From Drosophila persimilis (lineage: Eukaryota; Arthropoda; Insecta; Diptera; Drosophilidae), in NCBI RefSeq assembly GCF_003286085.1, contig NW_020825289.1, positions 2,542,001 to 2,606,000 of the forward strand: a DNA stretch of 64,000 nucleotides, in the 5' to 3' direction. The notes under the pieces were generated by a model. The model searched no databases and had not been told where the DNA came from. It saw nothing but the letters and a program-made list of their open reading frames with translations. Position 1 is the stretch's first letter. Each line of letters opens with the position of its first letter. The position numbers and the translations under genes are program-made. Shown here piece after piece: positions 1-10,359 of the stretch.

Positions 1-380
1 CGCCAAGATCCACTTTTATTGGGAATACAAAAATAACTAATGTTTTAATGTTTTTCTTCAATTCCACTAGGAACATCAAAAAGTATTTCTGCATCCTTAT
101 AATCCTACTATGGACAACCGTAACTGACTCGAAGCTGACTGACAGACAGTAGTATAAATATCCTTTGGACAGCTATGAAAATTATTTCAGGGACGCCGGA
201 CTTTAACGAACTACAACGGACACGATTGGTTGTGTATGTATAAACGGCAACAGCATACAAATAACTATCAAGTCAAAGGCTCAATCATAAATTACCTCAC
301 AGAAACTATAAATCAACTACTGAAGGTGAACAAAAAAGTCGAACTACAGAACATAATTAACGCCCATTGATGATCGCACT
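1..380. other. Unassigned sequence at window edge
   Basis: No coding similarity recognised. It precedes the endonuclease remnant of a LOA-type LINE and may be its ORF1 or 5' part, or an older repeat. All frames are broken by stops. Confidence 0.3.
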
Positions 381-1628
381 TTGGAAAAAGTAAATATCAT
401 AAATCCAGCTGGACAAAAAGCAACGCTCGTTGCTGTATACTCCGCGGTCACGAGTATAGCGCACGTAGCCCTAGTCCAGGAACCTTGGATAGTGGGAGTC
501 AAGGCAGGTGGACTAGGGTCGAAATTGTTCCAGATGATTATAGCTCAAAATGTAGGTAAAGCTCGCACTTGCATTCTTGCCAGAAAGCAACTAATTATCT
601 TTCTGCTCCATAATTATAGTGATAGCGACAACACGGCAGCAAGGCTAGAGCCGAAAGAACACATCTAAGGCTGATGTCGTCCTACATGGTCCATAAGGAA
701 AATGATCCTCCCAAAGACCTTTTTCGCAAACTGCGAGAGGTCAGACATATACCTACTAATAGGTTGTGATGCCAACGCTCACCACACCCAATGGGAGAGA
801 AAATTAATTTATTTTTAATCGGGCAGCGACTTTTAAAATTAAAAATCGAGATGAGGTTATTGACCTCACCTTAGTGTCACAAAAACTGTTGGACATAGTC
901 AAGAGTTGGCAAGTCCTAGTTGACCACTCCTTCTCTGACCATATCGAGACCACACTATCGCTCGAGAGTCCAACTGGGAAAAATATAGCAAAACCCTTGA
1001 GGACTAGTGAACAGGTTCACAGGAGTATGCAACAAGGCATTCACGGCAGCGTGCCCCTCTAATAAACCTAAAAGGAAAAGGAAACCCCTGGTGGTCAAAA
1101 CAAATAGATATCCTCCGTAAAAGCTGCAGGACTCTCTTCAACAGAGCCAAAAGCGCGAACGAGGAGAATCACTGGGCATAATACATAATCAGTCTGGCAC
1201 TATAAAAAAAGGAAACAAGGAACCAAAAAGAGCGCCTTGGCAAGAATTTTGATCGAAAGAATGAAAGAAACGTCTGAGGCCTCAAGGCTACACAAGATCA
1301 TATCGAAAACTATCCCCTCGGTAGGGTGACTTTCAAGGAATGATGGTACGTAGACCAACTCCAGTAAGGAGTCCCTACACATTCTACTCGACACGCATGT
1401 ACAACCATCGAGCCGGCACACCTTCAAAGAGAGGGTCCGGTATTCTCGATGGATCACATCTTCACAAAACGGAACACAAGCTGGGCAATAAGCAATTGGC
1501 CCGTACCAGGTAATGCTGGCCCAACTTCAGAAGGCCATGGAAGAGGCCATCAACTGGCTACAAGGTATCTTCAGAAAGATACTGGCACAATCACGCGAGC
1601 TTGGCTTAAGGCAAAGATAGTCTTCATC
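381..1628 (+). pseudogene. LOA/Bilbo-type LINE, endonuclease part of ORF2 (segment 1 of 3)
   Basis: Translations in shifting frames give an apurinic-like endonuclease domain of an I/LOA-type non-LTR retrotransposon. VALVQEPWIVG lies in the first open stretch (381-668), GCDANAHHTQW near 760-795, and DLTLVSQKLLDIV with VDHSFSDH at about 860-945. NPWWSKQI near 1085 matches the linker before the reverse transcriptase (RT). In the family this protein nicks the target DNA for target-primed reverse transcription. Several frameshifts and stops show it is dead. The segment stops where CR1 copy D begins and resumes at about 4144. Assignment to LOA/Bilbo is by remembered motif style. Confidence 0.7.
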
Positions 1629-1965
1629 TCTTTTTTTTGTTTGCTCTCTTTCGTAGTGACCAGACGTGTTTTTTTTCTGCGCTCCGCTTCTTTTCCATTT
1701 ATTTCGCAAATACAGCCGGTGTTTTTCAAAATAAACCTTGATAAAATCCCCACTTAACCTAAAGTAAAAAATCTGTTCTTTAACGCGAGTGCATACCTAT
1801 TGCTTTGCATAAAAACTTAATTTTGGATATAAATTCTGTGCGTTTGTTAATCGATTGTTTGTGTATTGCTTTGTGTAAGTACGCTTAAGCTGAGTTTAGC
1901 CCGCTCTTATCCCGTAGCCTTTTCTGTAGCTATCACTCTCTCCCTATTATCTCTCCCTATATGAT

Positions 1966-2545
1966 ATGGTAGCTTTTATGAGTCGAACGCGGAAGGTCTT
2001 TAAGGAGCTGACCGTTGGCTTTAAAAAGCAGTACGATCGGCTCCTAGCCATTTGGTCTCAATTTGTCAGTCTGCAACTGCTGAATGAGTCTCCGAGGCGT
2101 AAAAGGGTCACTCCGCGGGACCTGCAAGTGCCAACTGTCGCTCAGCCGTTCGCCGCCGAAAAACTGACTCCGACCACTCCCGGTGTGCAGCAGTTGATCT
2201 CGTTTGCCACTCCAAGGGCAACGATAGCTGCTGGCGATGCAGATTCGGTAGCCGAATTCATCGCTCCGGAGGACGTGCAGCCAAGTACGTCTGCAGCGTC
2301 CGTGTCCGTGGTATTCCGATCCCACCAGTGATCAGAAGGTCCGGACCTCCGGATATTTCCACCAAAGGTACTAGGCCTGTGGTGCGTAAAGCCAGTCTCA
2401 CCAAAACGACAAGTTTTTGTTTCACGGCTGGCCCCTGACCTCACATCTAATGATGTAATTTCTTTTATTCAACGCCAAATTTTGACCGGAGCATTTGGTG
2501 GTGAAGGAGTTTTGGGCTAAGAAGAAGAATAGCAAATCATTCCAT
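1966..2545 (+). pseudogene. CR1 copy D ORF1 remnant
   Basis: The frame contains the helical FKELTVGFKKQYDRLLA segment, the linker with TPRDLQVPTVAQP, and then, in another frame, the conserved KRQVFVSRLAPDLTSND block and the end of ORF1 (VVKEF.AKKKN). It is collinear with ORF1 of copy A (30201-31216, minus) but lacks the N-terminal zinc finger and is frameshifted. ORF1 of CR1 elements encodes an RNA-binding protein. This copy keeps the 19 bp around ATCCCACCAGTGA that copies A and B have lost. Confidence 0.75.
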
Positions 2546-3959
2546 TGTGCCACTCTCAACCTCAACTTCCTCATCTTCTTGTCCTGCTTCCACCTCTCCA
2601 AAAAACTAACTTCTCTTTTTTTAACTTATCAGAATGTTAGAGGCTTACGTAGTAAGCTCAGCATTCTTTTCCCTCTCTTTACCAGTAAAGGTTTCTTCTT
2701 TCTACCACAGGGCTACCTTACTCTTCACACTCTTTATTAATGACTTCATTTCATTCTCGCTTGCAATATGATCTCAATAACTTTCAGTCATGGTGTTGTG
2801 CTTGTTACACCTTAATGCCTCGAAATGCAAAGTTATGACATTTCATCGTTCTAGCCCCTTGTTGGCTCCATATACCCTATGTGGTAGTTCTCTTGAGAGA
2901 ATTACACTGGTGGATGATCTGGGTGGTATGTTAGACCCAAAGTTAAAGTTTCCGATGGTAAATAAGGCCATGGGCGTGCTTGGGTTTATAAAGAGGTGGT
3001 CAAATGAATTTGACGACCCCTATATAATAAAGACTCTCTATACCTGGCTTGTCCGTCCGACCTTAGAATACGGCTCCTGTGTATGGTGCCTGTCGGGTCA
3101 AGCAGCTTATATATTTTAAATTATTGCCAGTGGTGCGGCCCAAAGGAAATGCATTTTGGTGTTGTCGTTTCCAATGCCCCCACTGCAAAGATCATTTGCT
3201 ACCGCATATGCGCATGCAGCGCAATTCTTTCGTCTCCTTATGTCGCAATTTCTCTGACTCGGCTTAACAGCGTCCCCGAGCAGCTCTAACGCTCTCGGGC
3301 TATCATACGCTCTCGCTCGCGTCTAAGCTTGCTGCATAGGGCCCGGCAATTTGGTCCGTCAGCCCTTGCATGGGCACTCCTGAGCTAATCGTCGCAGCTA
3401 TTAGATTAACATCCTCGCATCAATCGTTCGCCCAATCATCCCCATATGTACATACGCGATAAGTTGGTTTACATATGCAAATAAATTGTGAATTCATTAA
3501 CTTCAAATTGCAACAGTTGTTAAAAACGCTTAATAGCTTAACAGTGCCCTCAATACAAAGTACACCATGACCGTATAGAATCAGTACAGAACAACTTTTT
3601 ACTCTTTGCTCTGCGGGACCTTAACTGGGATGCGGGTGTGAGACTCCCTTACTCTAGTAGACTACTATTAGTAAACCTCCCAGCCTTAGTTAACAGTAGA
3701 AAAATGCTTGGTGTGATATTTATGCACAACTTGATCAGGAGTGACATAGACAGCCCTGATCTGTTGAGCCGCATAAACTTCACGATTTCTATTAGACTGA
3801 CTAGAAATTTTACACCGTTGTTCCGTTGCATGAACCGTTTAGGGTCTTATGCTCGGATTATAATTCCCTCTACAATATTATATCCACCACTAATTCTCTT
3901 CCTCTTATTAAATCACTAATCCTTACACACCTTTCTAGTAATAAGTAGTGTAGTGGTAT
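2546..3959 (+). pseudogene. CR1 copy D ORF2 remnant (endonuclease start and RT C-terminus)
   Basis: NVRGLRSKLSILFP marks the start of the endonuclease. It then jumps by deletion to the region around PQGS of the RT and by a second deletion to LNASKCKVMTFHRSSPLLAPYT, followed by NKAMGVLGFIKRWSNEF and LEYGSCVW. After the solo LTR, coding similarity resumes at 3549 and runs through VNLPALVNSRKMLGVIFMHNL to the C-terminus. The catalytic YADD motif is deleted. This is a non-functional remnant. Confidence 0.75.
3091..3543 (+). mobile_element. Solo LTR of a BEL/Pao element (same family as 57574-64000)
   Basis: The 453-bp sequence runs TGTCGGGTCAAGCAG...CTTAACA and matches the LTR at 57574-58046. It is flanked by a perfect 5-bp target duplication GTGCC (3086-3090 and 3544-3548). 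When it is removed, the CR1 coding sequence becomes continuous. Relative to the complete LTR it lacks 20 bp near its 3' end. A 5-bp duplication is normal for BEL/Pao integrase. Confidence 0.93.
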
Positions 3960-4143
3960 TGTATTTTGAATGCATGCCTAGTTCTCTCTGTAACTTTAAT
4001 GCTAGTTTTCCTCGAATATTAGTCTAACAGCTACCTTTCCTGCATGCTCGCGTAACAGCCTTCTGCTGGTTTCAGACGGGCCACTTGACGGTGCAGTAAT
4101 TGCATCGCCTCTTGCAAGATGCATTCATTGCATGTCAACGTCC

Positions 4144-4345
4144 AGAAGTAAAGCAGAGAAAGCCTCGCACTCAACTCCAAAAGACTTTAGACCAATCAGC
4201 CTATCGCCCTTCCTCCTCGACACCTTTGAGAGACTTGTCGGGCTGCTACTGAGGACAACTATATACCCTCAGATGTTGTCAGGCGCACACCATGCCTACC
4301 GGAAAGGAAAACCCACGGAAACGGTACTTTATGTAGTAATCTCAG
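4144..4345 (+). pseudogene. LOA/Bilbo-type LINE, RT N-terminal part (segment 2 of 3)
   Basis: The open stretch contains KASHSTPKDFRPISLSPFLL and HHAYRKGKPTETVL, which are RT blocks 1-2 of LOA-type elements. It continues the LOA copy interrupted by CR1 copy D. It is cut at about 4346 by BEL/Pao LTR sequence and resumes near 9610. Confidence 0.78.
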
Positions 4346-4434
4346 TAAGAGAGAGAATCAGTTTCGATTCCAACCCCATTACGATATGCCGCGTCGCTGG
4401 ATAGCAACTTTTCCGATCCGCCCCCCTACAAACA
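4346..4434 (+). repeat. 5' LTR remnant of the BEL/Pao element
   Basis: The segment ends with CCGCCCCCCTACAAACA directly before a primer site. The same 17-bp ending closes the solo LTRs at 32975-33204 and 37395-37673. Only about 90 bp are present against 230-280 bp in the solo copies, so the left part seems deleted. Confidence 0.6.
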
Positions 4435-4435
4435 T

Positions 4436-4453
4436 TGGTCCTTCGAGCCGGAT
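4436..4453 (+). promoter_or_regulatory. Primer binding site, tRNA-Tyr type
   Basis: TGGTCCTTCGAGCCGGAT lies 1 nt after the LTR end. Its reverse complement ends in TCGAAGGACCA, the 3' acceptor sequence expected for insect tRNA-Tyr. It would prime minus-strand DNA synthesis. The tRNA identity comes from remembered acceptor sequences. Confidence 0.65.
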
Positions 4454-5459
4454 CTTCGCCGAACCAAAAGGAGAAGTCAATCCCAGCCATAATCGGCGGA
4501 TCATTCCAAATTACGACTTCGTAATCAGTCGTCTGGACACATATATATGTATGTATCAAACTTTTTTCTTTGCCGTGCTTTTATCGTCAATTCCGGGCGT
4601 TCTCCGTTGCTTCGAGTGCTCCTATGTACCCACATCACCATAACAAGTAAAACGGTCGTGTTCCAAGTTCAGTTGAGCCAAAGTGAATTTACAATAATTA
4701 ACCCGCAGCGATCCCAATATAATCCGCCAACTAATACGCCAGCCCCCGCATATATACATATATACATCGGCATATCTACAAATGTATGTATATAGTTAAC
4801 GATCTAGCTCAAAATTAAACCATATTTCGTACTGCCAACTGTTGTGGCCTCCGGCTTTTTCAAAGATTTAATTTTATCCGAGCTAGCTCCTGCGTTCCGC
4901 CTTTGATCCAGTCATATACATATCGTGGTCAGTAAATAATTTTCATACCTCTCCCAGCTGCGCTTTCGTTGCTGACATATACACATGCATAGAAACATAT
5001 GTGTAAGCAACGTAACCCAAGTTGCTGGCAACAAAAATAAATACATATTCTTGTAGCTAAGTATTGTGTTGTTTATTCCGTGCATGCTCAATGTTTCAGA
5101 GTTTTGGGTCTATAAATATATAAAATAATCCAATCACTGCGTCTCTTTATTTAATAAATTATATACACTTGCTCGCAAATCTCTGCGTACACTTAGAAAA
5201 CGAACTACATTTTCATGTTTAGTTTCGGATAACTTTTAAAATAAGGCACTTTGGGCAACGAATTTTTTTTATCATATTCTTTGCTTATTTCTAAACTTAT
5301 ATACATTTGTTTTTTATTCAATAAAACAAACTTAATAGGAAAAAAAATCATTCAAAAACACAAGAAAAATTTGACACCTCAAAAGTCTGCGTGCACTCTA
5401 ACAATTCTGCGTGCACGACTAAAATTCTAAGTTGTTAGAATCGTTTTAAAACATCGTTT

Positions 5460-5712
5460 TAAAACGTCTGCCAGACGTCTAGGCATTGAGTCAACCCGCC
5501 CCATTCCTCCAGGATAACTTCCTTCAACATGTTTTTAGAGCTTATGGTGTGCTTACGAATCCTGCGATCGAGTAAATCCCATAGATGTTCTATAGGATTC
5601 AGGTCTGGGGACTAAGGAGGCGATCGAAGCTCATTTTTTACATTGTAAAGCAAACAGAGCTTACCATTGTGGGCAGTATGCGTCGGATCATTGTCCTGTT
5701 GGCAGCAAAAGT
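5460..5712 (-). pseudogene. Tc1-like transposase, C-terminal part
   Basis: Read on the minus strand, the segment gives QQDNDPTHTAHNGKL, then SPDLNPIEHLWDLL, then LKEVILEEWGG. These are the second aspartate and DxE-type region of the Tc1 DDE domain and the C-terminus. A stop interrupts the block before SPDLNPIEH. Its orientation is opposite to the neighbouring core segment. Confidence 0.8.
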
Positions 5713-6107
5713 CGTCTTCAAGCTGTAATTTTTGGACACTCTGCTAAAGGTTTTCTTTCAGAAGAAACTGTCCGACGCACTTGGAAAAAGGCGGGGTATC
5801 ATGGCCGAGATGCTCGCAGGAAGCCGTATGTATCTGGGGTCAATAGGAAAAAGCGTATGGATTTCGCCAATGAGACATTTCCCAGCTTCTAGAAAAGGGT
5901 AATTTTTTCAGATGAGAGCAAGGGCATAAAGGGAAAGAAAATTTTTTGGAGAAAAAGCGGAACAGTCATGGACAAAGAACATTTGCTACCGACTGTAAAA
6001 CATGGAAGTGGTGGTGTAAAGGTGTGGGGTTGTATGGCGGCCAATGGTGTTGGAAATCGCGTTTTTATAGAATCCACAATGGACCACAAAGCATTCAAAT
6101 TTTTCGC
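5713..6107 (+). pseudogene. Tc1-like transposase, central part (inverted relative to C-terminus)
   Basis: Plus-strand reading gives SEETVRRTWKKAGYHGRDAR and NRKKRMDFANE, then FSDESK with the first catalytic aspartate, then GSGGVKVWGCMAANGVGN and FIESTMDHKAF. This covers the second DNA-binding helix and the start of the DDE catalytic core. One stop lies before the FSDES block (near 5891) and there are small indels. It ends where DINE-like sequence starts. Confidence 0.82.
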
Positions 6108-6423
6108 CACAGATTTTCGACCTCTGTGGGGGCGGAAGTGGGCGGAGCGAAGCTTTGAAATATTTTTGTAGCAGTGACATATCACAGAAGTGTGGATCCA
6201 AAACATAGTTGCTCTAGCTCTTATAGTCTTTGAGCACTAGGCGCTAATAGGGACGGACAGACGGACGGACGGACAGACAGACATGGCTCAATCGACTCGG
6301 CTTTTGATGCTGATCAAGAATATATATACTTTATTGGGTCGGAAACGATTCCTTCTGGACGTTACACACATCCCCTTTTACCACAAATCTAATATACCAC
6401 TCATTTTGAGTATCAGGTATAAA
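6108..6423 (-). mobile_element. DINE-1/INE-1-like Helentron fragment
   Basis: On the minus strand it begins with a degraded TATACCTGATACTCAAAATG end, followed by the GTGTAACGTCCAGAAGGAAT block, the TATATATTCTTGATCAGCAT block and a GTCC/GTCT run. It matches the first third of the complete copies at 31701 and 42503 and sits against the right inverted repeat of the Tc1-like element. Confidence 0.82.
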
Positions 6424-6525
6424 AAAAAATCGTTGCCCAAAGTGCCTTATATTTAAAGTTATCCGCAACTAAACATGAAAATGTAGTTCGTTTTCTAAGT
6501 GTACGCAGAGATATGCGAGCAAGTG

Positions 6526-7010
6526 TATGTACACAAACATCCACATCTACATAGTCATCTATTTTCCTTCCACTCCATTCGATTCAGTATATGATGCGAT
6601 CGCAGCACCTATATCCAGTCCTTCTGCGCTGCACGGTATCCTCGGATTAACCAATTAATCGAAAATCAACGAATTATAACTGTTACCACTGGGTTTGTTT
6701 CTACATCCATCGAATACGCCCGAGTGCCAAATACAAGGTATTTTTCATATGGTATTATTTTGCTATAGGTCTCCACCACATAGTCAGCCAAGTAATACAA
6801 TTCAGTCTGCGTTCTGCCAAACTTGTGGCCATCCACGCCACACTTCCTCATCCCATTTGGGGTTTGTTTTTTTTCTGCGTGTGAGTTCCGAATATGCGAA
6901 CAGGTCGCGAAGAGAGCAACAAACTTTTGCTAGTGACCTCGCCAAGTGTCAGAAGGCCACGTAGCTCTTCCGTCGTAGAAACGCCTACATCGGTGACTTG
7001 AGCCAAATTT
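6526..7010. other. BEL/Pao 5' leader, no confident gene
   Basis: This region lies between the Tc1-like insertion and recognisable gag. It most likely holds the 5' leader and degenerate gag start of the BEL/Pao element. A frame near 6900-7010 (ATNF, RQVSEGH) may be gag N-terminus, but stops prevent a firm call. Confidence 0.4.
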
Positions 7011-7565
7011 GTGGCAGCCTTCGATCAGCTGACCAATTTGGAAACCCGAATTACCATTCCCAAGACCAGCATCCCATCCGCCGCTATTTCCCAGTCCCGC
7101 AGATACCACTTGCAGAGCATGTGGGTAATGGTGGATGCGGAGTTCAAGGCCTGTTCCATAGCGATGATGGACGATGATCTAGAGTCAAAAGATGTCCTTT
7201 TAGACATGTATGGCGAATGCTATGAGATTTATGAGCAGTGCATAGTTGATCTCCCGATCCAAATCGACAACCCAGCAGACCGTCCTTCCGCACAGCCAGA
7301 TATCAACGACAGCTGCAGACTCGCCCCATGCGACATAGAAGCTTTCGCTGGGGATAACGTCCGCCGGCCTAGGTTTCGAGACCATTTTACTGCTATATAT
7401 ATAAAAAATCGCAGGCTGTCTCCCATTGAGAAGCTGTACCATCTCTCCACCAAGACCATTGGTGATCCGAAGGCCATAGTGGAAAAGTCCCCACTCACCA
7501 ATGACGCCTTCGAGGCTGCTTGGAATGGCCTTCGGGACCGGTACGAGAATAACAGGCTAACATGA
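7011..7565 (+). pseudogene. BEL/Pao gag (DUF1759-type) fragment
   Basis: The 184-codon frame has the typical order of BEL/Pao Gag: a helical N-terminal region (AFDQLTNLETRI), then LAPCDIEAFAGDNVRRPRF, FRDHFTAIYIKNRRLSPIEK, LYHLSTKTIGDPKAIVEKSP, and AFEAAWNGLRDRYENNRL. The last blocks are the DUF1759 signature (FxGD...F...F.AI...LS..EKL.HL). Gag forms the cytoplasmic capsid. A stop closes it at 7563, and related coding sequence continues in other frames to about 7900. The ATG is used only because it opens the frame. Confidence 0.8.
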
Positions 7566-9001
7566 ATAAACATTCTCCTTTCGTTGGCTTCCATTGGTAC
7601 CGAGTTCAGTCGTGCTCTAAAGGAACTTCTCAGTTGGAGATATCTCAGCCACAGATATCTGACGCTGAAGTGATCAGAATCCGCCACCTCCCGAAGCAAC
7701 GCGTTCCGTTTCCAAGGAAGTACGGTTCCTAGGAGGAACTCGTTCGAAACAAAAGTGAATCCGAAGCGGAGAACGTGGGATCTTATCACTAAAGAGCATG
7801 AAGTCCGCACATCCTCCAAATGAGCGCTGTCGCTCGTTCCGACTGCATCAAACAAAAACAGCTTTGTCTGAACTACTCCGCACGAGGACATCAGATCCGG
7901 GAACTTATGCTTAGGGGAACTATGCAGTACTTATGGGGACCGACATCACACGCTGCCGCACCGTTGCAATCCAATTTCCAGTGAATCTACTTCCACAGTC
8001 ATACCGAGTCCAAGTTCTTCCGATGCGCCACCCAGCATTCAAAATTTCGCCTCCGGCCAAAGTGCATGTCCTGCTGGGCACGGCAATTATTAACATCTGT
8101 CAGGATCCGAGGCAACGTTATGGAACGACTCTTTAATATAATCAAGTTGACGTTTCGACTTATCGAGGCACAGGTCTCGAGCCTCAATCAGACGGTATCC
8201 CGTCAATCCAAGAAGGTCTGTAATTTTGCCATCCGTTCCAGCCTACGTCCTGCCGAAACTGGCGGATAACCCGATCCCGCAAAATTCTTCGAGAACGGCG
8301 AACGGAAAGGTCGTTGTCACGTTGGCGTTTCGTGACCCAGATCGTCTCGGATCCGATCTGCGGTAAACAAGGTCGATTGCCCTGACTCAGTTGTTGCGGA
8401 ACGAAAATCGTTTAAAGAGAGACTCTACCTTACAAGAGCAACTGATGGCACTACCATCCGAGTTATATTCAAGGCATCCAGCCCGTCGACTAACGGCATC
8501 AGCTTGAATGATCTTCTGCATGTTGGCCTAACCCTTCAGATCCTGATCCCTGACATCCCCAAGATGTATCGGCAGATTTGGGTAGACCCGAAGCACACCC
8601 TCTTTCAGCGAATATTTTGTGTCGTAACAAAAAGGGAGAAATACGTTATTATCAGCTGAAAACAGTTACTTATCCTGCCCCGCAATGAATGACGGCTCGG
8701 AAGAATCCAGTGCATGTATCCCAGCGCTGACGATAGGGTCCGTGTGGTGGATATTCTTACTGTCCGCGGTGTCCTCAAAAGACTTGTTGCAAAGGTCGTT
8801 CTCCTTCCAGTAGAACCCCCTAGTTACGTCCAACAATAACGTGAATATGCCTTTCAAAGCTGCATGTTTCGTTACTAATACTTCTTCGTCTGCTTTCTTT
8901 CCTCCTAGTTCATCGCGTCCCGACATGGCCCCTCGCTCCAGCACCAACCGCACCAAGGAGAGCCGGCCTCCATGAGGTAGAACCTCCTACCGTTACCGAG
9001 T
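7566..9001 (+). pseudogene. Degenerate BEL/Pao gag-to-protease region
   Basis: No frame is open for long. Short blocks fit gag C-terminus (RNEFETKVNPKRRTWDLITKEH near 7735-7800, then SSNAxS-type linker). The stretch around 8000-8270 and 8640-8960 could not be placed. I see no independent gene. Confidence 0.4.
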
Positions 9002-9310
9002 GTGCTCGGGAATCCATCCGCTACGGACCTGCCACGTGTTTCTGCCCTGAGAACGGGCGCACTCATCGACCAATGCATGCCTGTGAGCTGCATTGACGAC
9101 TCATTGGACACCGCATTCAATCTGCCTACTACGCGTGCCGGAGACGCGAAGGTGTGCACCGTCATTCGGACCAAGACGGGCGACTTCCGACTGGAACCTA
9201 TCCTTAAGGTCGAGCCCCGACGGCGCATCCGCACGCCGATCCGAACGTCGAGCGATACTGTTCGGGCCCGATTTGACGATCTCAATCTCGCAGATAGGCA
9301 GTTTCATCGA
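9002..9310 (+). pseudogene. BEL/Pao aspartic protease domain remnant
   Basis: The frame gives TGALIDQCMPVSCIDDSLDT, then AFNLPTTRAGDAKVCTVIRT, then LKVEPRRRIRTPIR and FDDLNLADRQFHR. The pattern resembles the retropepsin-like domain of BEL/Pao elements in which the active-site DSGS is changed to a D(x)C motif. The reading frame then runs into the G-rich tract, so RT and later domains are deleted. Confidence 0.6.
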
Positions 9311-9409
9311 GGACGGTTGTCCTGTAGCCCAGACCACGGCCTTCGGACGGATCGAATCCGGTGCATGCACACAGCTATAGACACTGCCCATGCTTTGCAT
9401 CCTGCAAGG

Positions 9410-9442
9410 GGGGGGGGGGGGGGGGGGTGGGGGGGGGGGGGT
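9410..9442 (+). repeat. Poly(G) tract
   Basis: A run of about 17 G, one T, two G-rich groups and a second T lies just upstream of the right LTR. BEL/Pao elements have a G-rich polypurine tract at this place, so this may be an expanded polypurine tract at the deletion junction. Length is prone to assembly error. Confidence 0.6.
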
Positions 9443-9476
9443 GGAGAGACATTTCAGACCAGGGCTGCCTCTCCAC

Positions 9477-9600
9477 TGTTAAGTGGCTAACAGAGCTCAG
9501 GTGCGCTCTCACGATCCACACGGCGCTCACCGTCTCGGGGCTCGTAAGCGAGATAATCCGTTTCGATTTCACTCCCGTTACGATCTGCCACGTCGCGCAC
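9477..9600 (+). repeat. 3' LTR remnant of the BEL/Pao element
   Basis: It starts TGTTAAGTGGC and contains CCACACGGCGCTCA, also present in the solo LTR at 37395-37673, followed by the GTTTCGATTTCACTCCCGTT block shared with the left end. The right part is truncated before LOA coding sequence resumes. Confidence 0.55.
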
Positions 9601-9609
9601 ATATTCATA

Positions 9610-10350
9610 CACAATTATACAGCAAAAAGAAAATCTACAGAATCATACATTTTGGTGAAATATGCAAAACAGCAATTGGGCTAAGATGGGGCTTAAGCCA
9701 AGTATAGGCCAATGGCTACATCTAACAATAGTTAGACCAATATTACTCTGCGGAGTTACGGTGTGGGGTCTGGCCCTTTTAAAAAAGACGACCAACAATT
9801 GTGCAAAGCTCAGCGAACCGCCGCCCTATGCATCAGTGGAACTCCCCAATTGATGCCATCCTATGCATCCTGAGCCTTGACCTCTGAGGAAAGGAACGGC
9901 CAGTAGTAACAGTCTAGTCTAAGACACTCAAATCAATGGGTGCCACAGCGCATAGATCATACAGACACATTAAACAACAGCAATATCGTTCCAAGAGAGT
10001 ACACAGTTACTCCCTTCAACACAATCGTCCCTCACAGAGACGAATGGCTCGAGGGACTACCAGGCCCAGATGGGGCCATAAACATCTTCACGGATGGATC
10101 GAAGCTGGAAGACGGAGGATAGTTGGAGGAGGAATCTACTCTGAACAGCTAAACAGGGCAGGGCAGTCATACATTTCCTCACGGGACACTAACAAATAGG
10201 CACCCAGCGGGATTTCTCCCGCAGCTGTAGAAAAGAGGAAGAGTAGGAGACAGTGGAACACCTGTTCTGCTTCTGCCCAGCTCTCAGCAGAAGAAGGCTA
10301 CAACACTTGTATGTCCCTGGAAGATCGCTAACAAAAATACTTACCAGATA
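9610..10350 (+). pseudogene. LOA/Bilbo-type LINE, RT C-terminus and RNase H (segment 3 of 3)
   Basis: The frame at 9662-9853 gives LRWGLSQV or, one frame over, IGQWLHLTIVRPILLCGVTV, the RT thumb region. At 9940-10122 HRDEWLEGLPGPDGAINIFT followed by DGSKLEDGG is the start of the RNase H domain with its catalytic aspartate. A later block, EEETVEHLFCFCPALSRRRL (about 10240-10300), is the Cys/His-containing C-terminus. RNase H is typical for LOA/I-type LINEs. Frameshifts and stops mean no activity. Confidence 0.75.
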
Positions 10351-10359
10351 TACTCAAGC

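Larger units (their letters stand above)
1629..4143 (+). mobile_element. CR1-type LINE copy D, rearranged, inserted in the LOA LINE
   Basis: The segment starts with the same 5' UTR seen at 31550-31696 (minus) and 57238-57573 and ends with the same 3' terminus (GCATGTCAACGTCC) as the other copies at 27119, 41161 and 48231. Large internal deletions remove most of the endonuclease and the 5' half of the RT domain. The LOA coding sequence stops at its left edge and restarts at its right edge, so D inserted into LOA. It lacks a poly(A) tail, as expected for CR1 elements. A solo BEL LTR sits at 3091-3543. Confidence 0.8.
5166..6525. mobile_element. Tc1-like DNA transposon with rearranged transposase
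   Basis: Long terminal inverted repeats of about 105 bp (5166-5270 and 6421-6525) begin CACTTGCTCGCA and are flanked by TA on both sides, the Tc1/mariner target site. Inside are transposase pieces in opposite orientations and a DINE-1-like fragment. It lies within the 5' part of a BEL/Pao element. Confidence 0.85.
4346..9600 (+). mobile_element. Decayed BEL/Pao LTR retrotransposon inserted in the LOA LINE
   Basis: Both ends carry related LTR sequence: GTTTCGATTCCAACCCCATT at 4361 and GTTTCGATTTCACTCCCGTT at about 9561. A primer site follows the left LTR, then gag (7011-7565) and protease (9002-9310). RT, RNase H and integrase are missing, so a large deletion joins protease to the 3' end. A Tc1-like element occupies 5166-6525. 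LOA coding sequence flanks both ends, which sets the insertion order. LTR boundaries are approximate because no target duplication could be confirmed. Confidence 0.72.

Noticed and set aside
7229-7891. 220-codon minus-strand open frame
   Set aside because: It is antisense to the BEL/Pao gag and shows no domain; the plus-strand frame has clear DUF1759 blocks.
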